Shown here piece after piece: positions 1 to 9,343 of a stretch of 17,129 nt of DNA. The notes under the pieces are model-generated. The model was not told the DNA's origin and searched no databases. It saw only the letters and a list, made by a program, of their open reading frames with translations. The stretch is taken from positions 1-17,129 of the forward strand of contig JAAMPI010001246.1 in assembly GCA_013054445.1 (NCBI GenBank), written 5' to 3'. The DNA comes from Cudoniella acicularis (Eukaryota; Ascomycota; Leotiomycetes; Helotiales; Helotiaceae). Position 1 is the first letter of the stretch, and each line of letters begins with the position of its first letter. Both the position numbers and the translations under genes were made by a program.

Positions 1-360
1 TAGGAGTAACTCTCCTTACTCCTACCCACGGGTACCCATCGAGCAGCCTACTTAGTATATTATAAGTAAAGATAATTAGAGTATAATATAAGATTACTAT
101 AAAAGGTTAAGCACGAAGCTCCTATCTAGTAAGGAAATCTCTTTACTTATATAGACCTCCTTCTCTAGGATCGCGTGGACCGCCTGGCGGTCCCCTCGCT
201 GGCTCGCAGGCTCGCTGGATCGCACTCGCGGTCCTGCGATCCTGGTCACCTGACTAGTCACGTGATCCCCGTGACTTAGGACCCTGGTTCTCTGTGCTGT
301 TTCCATTAATCGCAGCCGAGCCTCAGGCCTGGGCCTGCACGTGATATCCCATTCGTGACA
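1..360 (-). mobile_element. Probable LTR of a retrotransposon, cut by the window edge
   Basis: Read on the minus strand from 360 downwards, the segment starts TGTCACGAATGGG, a TG start typical of LTRs. A GC-rich stretch follows, then a TATATAAG box at 146-153, then a very AT-rich stretch. It ends in GTTACTCCTA at the window edge, where one more CA would complete the usual TG...CA ends. Composition changes sharply at base 360. Direct sight: the terminal bases, the promoter-like box and the composition shift. Inference: in this orientation the element body, if any, lies to the left of the window, or this is a solo LTR. The five bases after 360 (ATATT) would be the target-site duplication. No reverse transcriptase or integrase is in the window, and the short open frames inside resemble nothing I know. 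Confidence 0.55.
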
Positions 361-1200
361 ATATTATCCAAAGGGTGGGCTTGGTGCGGGGGGTATTAGA
401 GCTATTATAGGGTTTTTAGAGGGGATGGTTAGGTTTGTAGAGGAAGGAAGTAGGGGTAGAGCGAGTGGCGCGGAGATATCGGAAGGCTGGGATGACGAAC
501 AGACAGCTGTATGTTTGATTCAATGGTTTCGATACGTATTTTTCTAAGATCTCACTAGCACGCGGAGCTCGAGATGGTAATCAATTGACAGATAACTTTA
601 GGAGGGGAGTTTAGAGGAGGGGCAAACCAAAAATTTAAAGAGGCAAGACGCGTCTGTCTGTGCAAATTCCTTCGTCCAGGGTGAACCATTGGCTACCCGG
701 AGGATACACCGAACACGCAGGGGGCGGAGCAGACTTTGACAAGAAAAAAAAGAAAAGAAAGAGTGAGGATGGTGATGTCATTGGTGGAAAACGGGTATTA
801 TTGGGCGCCACTTTTTATATCCCTGTTACCCCTGTGTTTCTGTATACGCCACCCGAAGTATTGAGATTTTCACTGGCTACTGCGTAGTAACCTTGTTCAG
901 AGCCTCCAAATTATATGCAGGTGTACGGGACCTGGGGTATGGCATGGCCGCTCGGGCCAGGTGGATTAGAGTCCCTCGGAAAGTAGCTGCTCACTCGTAC
1001 CGTTCTTGAAGTCATCCCTTCTTCTTGCCTGAACTTGGCATTTGCACAATCTTTTCAAAATAATTTTTTCTTCGTTTCATAGAAGCTTGTGGAGGGGTTT
1101 TTTGGAGCGCAATTTGGCTTTAGCTATCTTTAAGCTGGAGCCTGCGAAGAAGGTCTCTCCCCGCTGAGTCGCGTCAAACGAGTTGCGCCGAGTGTTTGCG
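361..1200. other. Non-coding stretch upstream of the chimeric gene
   Basis: No credible coding region is visible. The first 110 bases or so are purine-rich and G-biased on the plus strand. An A-rich tract (about 740-762) and a CRE-like TGATGTCA (773-780) occur. The last 200 bases should hold the promoter and leader of the gene starting at 1201, but no TATA box or other core element stands out there. Confidence 0.4.
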
Positions 1201-3920
1201 ATGGAATCAATACCCCTCCATGAATACACCCCAGACTCGACTCCCAATCTCAATGTCCCGCCCTCAACAGGAATCTCTGCAGCCTCCTCGATAGTATCCT
1301 CGGATCGCGAAGAGGATAGTGATGAGTTTGGTCAGTTGATAAAACCAGAGTTCACAGAAGAATTTCAACACAATCAATCGTGAGTTTACCCCACTATTTA
1401 CGATAAGTTTGACTTACAAAAGGAACCAGAGATCCACGTAATATCCAACACACCACCCCAGAACTTAACGATAGAGAAGATGAGGATGCTCCTGAAAATT
1501 TGGATGGAACGGTTCCAACTGTCGCAGACGAAGAAGAAAACGACTTCCGCGCCAAAGGCTTCGCAGAGAAAGAAGTCCTAGCGAAATGGTTTCCCCAAAT
1601 AAACGTCGACGAGAATCAGAGTTGGCGCGTCTGGATATCGAAACGAAGCCGAGCATTATTCCTGCACGTCGTTATTATATCTACAATTTTTATCATCAAC
1701 CTAGGACTCACTATTTATTCGATGAAGAATTTTCCCTATTCGAGAGGATCTGGCGTTATTTATCAAGGATCTTGTGATATTGTAAAGCGTCTGGATTTAT
1801 GGCTGCATCTACTTATTAACGTTCTCAGTACGTTGATGTTGATGGCTTCGAATTATTGTATGCAGTTACAGGTGTCACCTACAAGGGAGAATCTCGACAC
1901 GGCACATGCAAACAATGAGTGGTTGGATATTGGGATCCCGAGTTTGCGGAACCTGAAATGGATCGGAAAGTGGAGAAAGTTTTGCTGGCTCGTTCTGATG
2001 TTAAGTTCTTTACCCATACATTTGATGTGAGTACCTTCTTTGCTGGTTTTTCTCTCCAGCTAACAAGTTTAAAGCTACAACTCCACAGTCTTCTCATCCC
2101 TCGCTTCAAACGACTACACCGTTGCAGTTGTCAACAATGCTTTCCTCCACGGCGGCAACTGGAACCTCACCGCAGCCAAGGCACGCGGACTCGGCGACCC
2201 AGGTTACAGCTGGGTAGTCTCCGACCACGATGGATTCGGCTGGAAACTTCCCCTCTTCACCCCCACAACCGTCATCTCAGACATGCAAAAGAACGCCAGC
2301 TTAGGACTCTACACTAAAACCAACATTTCCTCCTGTTTCGCCACATACGGTGATTACTTCAGCACGGCCGGAAACGTAGTAGTCGTAATCAAGAACCAAA
2401 GCGTACAGGCTCAAATCAACGATTCACTCCTAATTTTCGCATCCATTATTCCGAATAACGATGATTGGGCGAAAAATCAATGGGCGCAAGAGAATGGAAC
2501 TTCGAGAATCGTTAAGGATCAAACACCAACTAATATCACGACTTGGTTTTTAGGACCAGAATATTACGAGGTAGATTACTGTCTCATCCAACCCCCTGCC
2601 ACGACAGCTGATCGCTGCCGCTTCGAATATTGCCCGGGAATCCTCATCACGATTACGATTCTCAACTTCCTAAAAGCGTGTATCATGTTAGTATTCTGGC
2701 TTCTTCGACAGAGGGAGTGGAAGAAAGTTCATGATAAGTCTAAGAAAACTGCTATTTCTACGCTGGGTGATGCTATTGCGTCGTTTATGAGGGATGAGGA
2801 TGAGCATACTAAGGATATGAGTTTGGCGGATAAAGATGATTTTGAGACGTGGAGGAAATGGAAATGGGTGAAAAGGAGGTGGAGGAAAGAAGGAGAGAAG
2901 AAGAAACGACGTCGTGCAGAGACCCCAGATGGTGCCGAGGACGAGGTTGTGGATAGAACATCAATGAAGATGGCAGACCTTTGCAAGGATATTCGAATCG
3001 GCAAGAAATTCAGCAAATACAACGAAATCAAAGAAAGGGAGGCCCAACAAAAGGCCAAAGCCAAACTAGCGAAAGCTCTTCCTCAGCTCGTAACACAAGC
3101 AGAAGGCGACCAAGGGAATGGAGAAAGCACGAGCACTTCACAACCCGAAGGAGAAGTACCTAATACAGCTGCGGTCAACGATTCGAACCCTAGGATGAAA
3201 GTAGTTGATGGTCAAATCGTTCTGGATGAATCAACCCTACAAGTCAATCGCCAGGAACGTGGACGAGCTGAAGAAGGAGTTATGGAGGAAATTTTGGAGG
3301 ATGATTTTACCAGGATCACAACATCGGGCACCAACATGAAGCGGGAACGAGCTCAGATGTGGGACTATGCAGCACATGAAATGTTTTACAACGGACTTCG
3401 AATGTTCGGGACTGATTTTGAAATGATCGCAAAGATGTTCCCGCATCGAAACAGACGACAAATCAAGTTAAAGTTCAACAAAGAAGAGCGAGATAATCCT
3501 GAAATGATTACGAGGGCTTTGGTGGGGGATAAAGCACCAATTGACCTAGACGAATACCAAAAACTCTCACAAATTAAACTTGAAGATGTCTCGGTCATCG
3601 AAGCGGAGCGCGCCAAGATTGATGCAGAGCACAACGCTGAGGAGGCGAGGCATCAAGCTCAAGTCGCGGAGGAAACCAGGCGGAAGAAAGCAGAGATCCA
3701 GGCCAAATCTACGACTGCGAAGAGGGTTTCTGACGATAACGCCACAGGAGAGCCAAATGCAGGCACAGAATCTGCAAAGGAGAACACGGAGCCGGCAAGG
3801 GTTGGAGAGGCTAGTGCAGCACTCAAATCTAAGAAGAAAGCCGCAGCAAAAAAGAAGAAGAAGAATATGCATAGCAGCAATGGCGGTGGTGAAGAGATCG
3901 AGGTTTTAGGCGATGCATAA
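1201..3920 (+). CDS. Chimeric DUF6536 membrane protein fused to the C-terminal half of TFIIIB subunit Bdp1
   Basis: There are three exons, 1201-1379, 1430-2026 and 2075-3920; the introns (50 and 48 nt) both open with GTGAGT, giving 873 aa. The start is the ATG at 1201 (MESIPLHEY). Residues about 1-500 match the fungal DUF6536 family: membrane segments near 135-157, 183-205, 243-259 and 446-468, the family block GSCDIVKRLDLWLHLLINVL, then ASNYCMQ and SPTR, and TLGDAIASF at 488-496. Full-length DUF6536 proteins, as I recall them, carry further membrane segments after that block; here they are absent. The same frame runs instead into Bdp1 sequence: MADLCKDIRIGKKFSKY near 558-574, the Myb/SANT domain at about 682-740 (MFGTDFEMIAKMFPHRNRRQ) and a lysine-rich tail. 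Bdp1 is the TFIIIB subunit that completes the Pol III pre-initiation complex. Known: the families. Inferred: a membrane-tethered or non-functional Bdp1 fragment. An intact BDP1 should exist elsewhere. Confidence 0.85.
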
Positions 3921-4278
3921 ACTAATCAGAGTTTGGAATGTATGATACGATAAAGTCGGGGATTGTGTACGAATAAATCAAGGCAGATATCGCAAGCATA
4001 TACGCGAAAAGATCTTTGCATTCATAAAGATGATACCCGGCTTATACCAAAGCCATGAAATATACCCAATTGATGGTCTTCCTCTCAAAAGGAAGTCTTT
4101 TTAATCCATGCTCCTTCCAGTCATGAAAACTGGCTCATTATCACATCTCTACCAGTCCCATTTATTCCACCATCCAATGTTGCATCTAAAACACAACCTT
4201 CATGGAGATTATACTGATCATCCACTCCGGGTTCTCAGTAATCCGCGTTGGCAGCGGAAGATCAATATACCCCCAATC
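3921..4278. other. Shared 3' region between convergent genes
   Basis: This interval separates the stop codons of the chimeric gene (+) and the beta-glucosidase (-). It is AT-rich and non-coding. AATAAA at 3973-3978 could serve plus-strand polyadenylation. A perfect inverted repeat, CTTCCT-CTCAAA-AGGAAG, lies at 4078-4095 (6-bp stem, 6-nt loop) and would form a hairpin in transcripts from either strand. Confidence 0.4.
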
Positions 4279-5813
4279 TCACTCCTGTTTAATAAAACTC
4301 TCGAAAATTGGCCCGATGACCTTTGCGCTCTTCTTCAAATGCCTCTTTTGCCCACCCTCATAATCAACAAATGTAACACCAAATCTCGTCTCATACCCCT
4401 CAGCCCACTCGAAGTTGTCCATCAAACTCCATGCCATATATCCTCTAATATCACATCCTTCTTCCACGGCGCCAGCTAAAGCATTGATATAACCTCTGAA
4501 GTACTCGGCGCGGAATTCGTCATCGAGGATTTTCTCAATCGGTAAATCGTTTTCGCCTTTAACTGATGTGCCGTTTTCCGTGCAGTAAATTGGTGGATAG
4601 TTGTATCGTTTGCTGATCCAGATTAACAAATTCTTGAAACCAAGTGGGTTGGGACGGAGCCAGAATGATTGTGTCTCAGGTCCGATATTATCTCCAGATT
4701 TCGAGATAAACCGCGTTTCCAGGTTTCCAAGGAAATCGTTCGGTTCGGCAGGGGTATTTTTGTGCTTGATGTAGTTTGCGGTGTAGTGGTTCATGCCGTA
4801 GAAATCGTTGGAGCCTACCACCAAGTCGAGTTCCTCAGGTGTGAAAGTTGGCAGACGGTCGCCGAGTTGTTTTACCATTGAGGCTGGGTAGTGACCGTGA
4901 TAGATTGGGTCGGCGAACCAGGCGATGCTGAATTCGAGTTTGCGTTCTGCGGCTTCAACGTCGAGTGGGTCATTGGGGTCCCAGGGGTAGACTCCGTCGC
5001 CTATTTCCTGTCTCAGAGGCGGCATAAAGGGGGAGGAAGTGCATCATACCATTCAGAGTAATGCCAATTTGCCCCCGATCCTTTGCCTTGAACTCCTCTC
5101 TGTAAATTTTAACCGCTGTTCCGTGGGCAATCAAAAAGTTATGTCCCACAAGCCAACATTCCCTACTGCTATCACCAACAGTGCTCTTACTCCTATCACT
5201 TGTGTGTCCTGGCGCAAATAGACCAGTATTGTATCCCAAGATCGACGAGCACCACGGCTCATTAAACGTAATCCAGTACTTAACCTTTGGCAGCGCCTTG
5301 AACAGCACTCTCGCGTAGTTGGCATAATCTGCCACCCACTCTTCCTTGTTTAACAGACCACCATATCTCGCATCCAACTCTTCTGGCAAATCCCAATGAA
5401 ACAATGTGACCATTGGCTCGATGCCCTCAGCTAACAAATCATCCACAAACTTTTGGTAGAACTGGAGACCTTTGGGGTTGATGGGGTCATTTCGGCCGCC
5501 GAGGGGAATGACTCGGGACCAGGAGATCGAGAAACGGTAGGCGCGAGCGCCAGTCTCTTTGAGAAGTGCAATGTCTTCAGCGGTGCGATGGTAGGAGTCG
5601 CAAGCTACATCGCCGGAGGAGGCATCGGCGATCTTGCCTGGAATTTTGCAGAATTTGTCCCATATGGAAGGGCCACGGCCATCTTCCTCGGGGGCACCTT
5701 CAATCTGGTAGCTGAAGATAATTGTCAGTGTTCGTTCAGTTAAAAGAGATACCGACCTACGATGCAGTTGCAAACCCCCAAAGGAAATCTTTACGGAGGA
5801 CGGCTTTGGTCAT
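4279..5813 (-). CDS. Intracellular family 1 beta-glucosidase (GH1)
   Basis: Three exons on the minus strand: 5813-5761, 5711-5050 and 5000-4279, with two 49-nt introns (GTAGGT...CAG and GTATGA...TAG), giving 478 aa, the normal GH1 length. It begins MTKAVLRKDFLWGFATAS and continues YQIEGAPEEDGRG, the canonical GH1 N-terminus. The catalytic acid/base is Glu169 in TFNEPW and the nucleophile Glu380 in YCTENGTSV. Substrate-site residues are also present: Gln20, the LFHWDLP block near 122-128, and NFEWAEGY near 434-441. There is no signal peptide, so it should act in the cytoplasm, hydrolysing cellobiose and other beta-glucosides taken up by the cell. Related ascomycete enzymes also transglycosylate to make inducers such as sophorose, which is family knowledge and not visible here. 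The reading frame is intact and all key residues are present. Confidence 0.96.
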
Positions 5814-6597
5814 AGTTCCTGTTTCTTGATTTCGAGTTAATTCCAATTGGTTTTGAGAAGTCGATCATATATTTTAGGAACCGGAGAGCAAAGAGTGGAA
5901 TGAAAAGAAAAGGAGAAACTCGAGGAAATGCTGTGAATAAGTACATCATGAGATTGGTCAACTATGTCCCAAAAGAAACAATATTTTGAAGGCTTGCAGC
6001 TTTCTCGGTCCGTATAAACCGGAAGAATACCTCAGCCTCATGAGACAATGGTGCTTGGTGGTTCGGTCTGAAGGCCCCACCACGCGATAGCGGGGTCGAT
6101 GTTGGACCCTGCGTTAGGTTTAATGGATGGAAAGTCGGCCCTGAAGCCGACGGATGAACTCCACGGGAACACTTCGGTTCAGATACCACCAATACAGGTT
6201 TCGTACTTCGTACTCCAGTACGTACAATTCCTCACGTGGGAAGGCGTGGTTATCGTGAAAGCGAGGTATTGGCACGAGTTTTTTTCTCATTCCGTAAAAC
6301 TAACTAAACTCCTCTGTTGTACATGCTCCCCCCCTATTGCCTCTGAAAATTGGTCTCTGAACTCCTCACAATGCAGTTTCCACCCATTCCAACCCATTTT
6401 CCTCCAAATCCATTACCTCCCTAGATCCGTAATGGCAAAAAGAATTCCAACAAAAGGGGATTTTGAGACGCCACTGGACATCTGGAACTTGTATCGGCAA
6501 GCAAGTTCCATCATTAAGTATGTGCAACTCCACTTTTGTAGCTATTTTCGTGTATCACGGTCCAAGCAGAACCGTCCCTACGAAATCTTCCTGAGAT
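5814..6597. other. Beta-glucosidase promoter region and intergenic DNA
   Basis: No coding region is supported. On the minus strand an AT-rich AATATATG element lies near 5867-5876, about 55 bases upstream of the beta-glucosidase ATG, a plausible TATA region. Farther upstream is a compact cluster of GTAC-containing palindromes at 6203-6225: GTAC-TTC-GTAC overlapping CGTACT-CC-AGTACG. Short palindromes of this flavour are common between genes in ascomycetes, and I cannot assign them a role. Confidence 0.35.
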
Positions 6598-7498
6598 TCA
6601 GTGCACTTCACCCATCCGAGAGTCGTCCTCGATGACTTCACCAAGTTTTCGTTTGCCGGGACTTGTAACTTCGTTTTCGCTCTCGTCAGTCCATTCGACA
6701 ATTTCCCATTCGATCTTATATCGACCATTTCCGGAATGTGTAGCGCCTCGGGATTTCTTCATTTTCCCTAGTCTGCTGCCTTCTACCATTGTCTCAAACC
6801 ATGGCAACCCCTCATTTGCTTCTCCGCTCAGGTTATTGCTATCGGCATAGGGAACGACGTTCTCGACCTTTTCCTTGTTATTTTCAGCATCCTCAAAAGC
6901 TTTTTGTGGAAGCAGGCCCAGATCCTCTAGATCTCGTAAATCAGAACCTGCCAATGAGCCCAACGTCAAGGAGATATAGTCGGCATCATCGGGGGATTCT
7001 TCGGACCACTAGGTGGATAACAAATTAGCCAATAATCTCTCCGTCAGCAAGCACCGTAACAAGCTAACTTTAGAAAGCTTCTGGAATCCCTAAAATAGGA
7101 TATGGAAGATGTAGAGTTGGAAGTATGCTCACATAAGAAAGAGGCGTGCCACAAAAACCACAGAATTGTCGCTTTGCATTTTGCTCATGAGGAGAGGTGT
7201 AAGATCGGCGGATGGAGGAATGGTTTTCGTCTTCGAAGTAAGCATACGTGGTTGATTGATACCAAGATAGAGGCACGCGGAGCCAGGCGGAGAGGGGAGT
7301 TGCTTGTGAGCGACCTATATGATCAAATCAGTCCGCAGACCATCAAATAGAAAAGCACGAGACAGCAAGAACTTACGATGAGCGGCGCCATGGTCAAAAA
7401 AAGACCTGCGCTGCTTCGGAAGCGTCTTGAGGGATTTGAATGGTGTATCGATTCCGACCGCACGAGCAGCCGCCCCGTAGATGGCGAGAGTGGTCCAT
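6598..7498 (-). pseudogene. GFA/CENP-V-like protein gene with a one-base frameshift
   Basis: Three exons are recognisable: 7498-7377, 7314-7133 and 7008-6598. The introns are 62 nt (GTAAGT...TAG) and 124 nt (GTGAGC...TAG, with CTGAC as a branch-site candidate at 7043-7047). The product would be about 237 aa. It starts MDHSRHLRGGCSCGRNRY, carrying the first Cys pair (C11, C13) of the glutathione-dependent formaldehyde-activating (GFA) fold. It continues RRSQATPLSAWLRVPLSWY and FCGFCGTPLSY (C92, C95). The middle CxxC of classical GFA proteins is replaced by RRSQATP, as I recall from other ascomycete members. A run of seven T (7396-7402) after codon 32 puts a TGA in frame at 7394-7396. Six T would join exon 1 to exon 2 perfectly, and no alternative splice site I found repairs it. 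This could be a true lesion or a homopolymer sequencing error. The function of this subfamily is unknown to me. Confidence 0.7.
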
Positions 7499-8331
7499 CT
7501 TCAAGAACGTAGATGTGCGGAGAGGGGTAGAGAAGTATCTTTGCAACTCTTCTGTGGTCCGCAGATGTAGAGCAAACACAACACTGTGCGGCAAAATGAG
7601 AGGTCGTGGGAATCAGTTGATGTCCTGACGTATGGTCTCCTTTCATGCAATGATATTTAATTGGTTGTCATGGAAAGAAGGATCAACATCGCGGAGCGCT
7701 CGCTTCGTTTGGTGGCCTGATGACGAAATCTCAAACGTCACATCTCCATGCTTCATTCTTGACACATATCACTTCACCATCTCCCACAACCTGGATACCA
7801 ACAAAATAAGCCAATTCTGAATAGTTTCAGAAGTTCTGCCTGTGGCTCGTGCGACAACAAACCATGCAAATCACTGCTTATTTGATTGCAATTCCATCAA
7901 TTTTGGACTCGATTATCGAGGGAAATCGTTCTAGTATATCTCGCCGGCGCATCTAACTACGCTCTAGCAGGAAAGGTGGCAGAAAAATTCCGGATTATCA
8001 AAAGCGTAGTATATTGACTCTCAAATATAGCAGTAGGTGATCTGTTTTCTACTTCAATATTCGTACTTTTGTATTTCCACTCAAAGCCTAATAATTTTGC
8101 TCCTGTGAGGTGTTATTGACATTCCATATGTAGATCAAACCGGGAGCCTACATGCTTAAAAATAGGCAATTCTGCATGTTGCCTACAGTATGTAATGAAA
8201 ATGCACTCTTGGAAATCTTAGTAATCATCACATGAATGTTCAGGAGCCACTGCCAGAAACAGGAGAAATCTTCCATTGCCTATTGTTACAAAAATTGCGG
8301 TCAACCACGAGCCAGATCCTTCCAAATCGGC
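7499..8331. other. Intergenic stretch without recognisable genes
   Basis: The first 150 bases or so are the likely 5' region of the GFA-like gene. The rest is AT-rich, with frequent stops in all frames and no codon pattern, tRNA-like T-loop or long repeat that I can see. It ends where the small-hairpin array begins. Confidence 0.4.
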
Positions 8332-8511
8332 CGCATAAAATGCGTTCCCTAAAAGGGTCAATATACAATATTATGTACCCAAAGGGTTACTAAACTCAAA
8401 GAGTTTGTGGACTTCTCAAGGAGAAGATGGACATCTCAAGGAGAAGGTTGACTTCTCAAGCAGAAGGTGGACTTCTCAAAGAGAAGGGGAAGGTTATATC
8501 TCAAAGAGATA
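8332..8511. repeat. Array of about ten short hairpins with three-base loops and varying stems
   Basis: Consecutive inverted repeats, stem-loop-stem: CGCAT-AAA-ATGCG (8332-8344), CCCT-AAA-AGGG (8347-8357), AATAT-ACA-ATATT (8360-8372), ACCC-AAA-GGGT (8377-8387), AAACTC-AAA-GAGTTT (8392-8406), CTTCTC-AAG-GAGAAG (8412-8426), CATCTC-AAG-GAGAAG (8432-8446, one mismatch), CTTCTC-AAG-CAGAAG (8452-8466, one mismatch), CTTCTC-AAA-GAGAAG (8472-8486) and TATCTC-AAA-GAGATA (8497-8511). Centre-to-centre spacing runs 14, 14, 16, 17, 20, 20, 20, 20 and 25 bases. The four central units are also a 20-bp tandem repeat. The array is non-coding, since the period is not a multiple of three. It lies directly beyond the stop codon of the decayed secreted-protein gene, so it would fall in that gene's 3' UTR, where the loops read TTT or CTT. 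Confidence 0.85.
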
Positions 8512-9208
8512 GGCTCAGTGGTTTTACCTATACAAAACAACCTGATGACCATTTCCAACCCTGTTCTCCTCCAAGTTGAAACCGGATCCAGTGCCTATCC
8601 AAGTTGCTTGATCCCATGAAGTAGAATGCCTGTGGAAGGACACAGCTTGATTTCGAAGATGTTGCCAGATTTCCATGGGTCATCCTCGACACCGAAGTCC
8701 TCAGCCAGAGCTCTGATTGTCTCGTGTGTCCATCCTGACCAATTTGCCTGTCTTCCAGACACCTCTGCGCTTGAGCTCTCCCCCTCTTCCTGTTGCCCAT
8801 TCCCCTAAATTTGATTCCCTTGGGACGGCCTATCTCCTCCCGCTAGCAACTGCGTGTTTCCTCGAAATGGTGAGGACTCAATTGAAGTCCGCCTATCTTG
8901 CCTGGATGAGCCAGGGTTGGCGAGGGGAGAACCCTCAATGAGTATTGGAGATTGTCTTCGGCCATTCTTGATTTGGGAGTTATTGCCAGAAGAGTTGCCT
9001 GTGTGCCTGTGGGGTGGGTGCCTTCCATTGTTGGATAGGCTCGAGTTTGTCCAAGAATCGGGCTTTCCGTCATGGTAGGAGCTTGATAGTCATCATCACC
9101 TGTCTCGAGTCCTTCGTCGTTACTAAATTCGGGGTCCTTTTGTGTTTTTGCTGCCTTTTCCGCCACTTCGATACCAGAGTGATCCGCGTAGCGTCTGCTT
9201 GAAACCCT

Positions 9209-9228
9209 TGCCTGCCTGCCTGCCTGCC
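9209..9228. repeat. (TGCC)5 tetranucleotide microsatellite in a coding-like region
   Basis: There are five perfect TGCC units (GGCA on the coding strand) inside the Lys/Glu-rich part of the secreted-protein locus. Because the unit is not a multiple of three, gain or loss of one unit changes the frame. The frame before it (EEEEEEKEEE) and the protein-like frame after it (YADHSGIEVAEKAAK) differ by what one additional unit would supply. Confidence 0.8.
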
Positions 9229-9242
9229 TCCCTCCCCTCGAA

Positions 9243-9273
9243 CCTCCTCCTCCTTCTCCTCCTCCTCCTCCTC
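9243..9273. repeat. Imperfect CTC/GAG triplet repeat encoding poly-Glu
   Basis: An interrupted CTC-type triplet run (GAG on the minus strand) encodes an EEEEEEKEEE tract in one minus-strand frame of the secreted-protein locus. It lies next to the TGCC microsatellite, so this 65-base patch is likely prone to slippage. Confidence 0.7.
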
Positions 9274-9343
9274 AGTATTCTTGCCCTTGGTGTGCTTGCC
9301 TATCCTTGCCTTCTCCTTTTCTTTCTGCTTCTCAATGTTCTCC

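Noticed and set aside
97..306. Minus-strand open frame of 69 codons
   Set aside because: It lies inside the LTR-like segment and has no family signature.
478..494. Sixteen-base identity (ATCGGAAGGCTGGGAT) with the BMT5-like coding region near 14976-14991
   Set aside because: There is no extension on either side at DNA or protein level, so it is probably chance.
6010..6021. CCG-N6-CCG upstream of the beta-glucosidase as a zinc-cluster regulator site
   Set aside because: Such spaced triplets occur by chance very often, and the spacing matches no regulator I can name with confidence.
8347..8511. CRISPR-like array
   Set aside because: Units are adjoining palindromes with no unique spacers of constant length, and the genome is eukaryotic.
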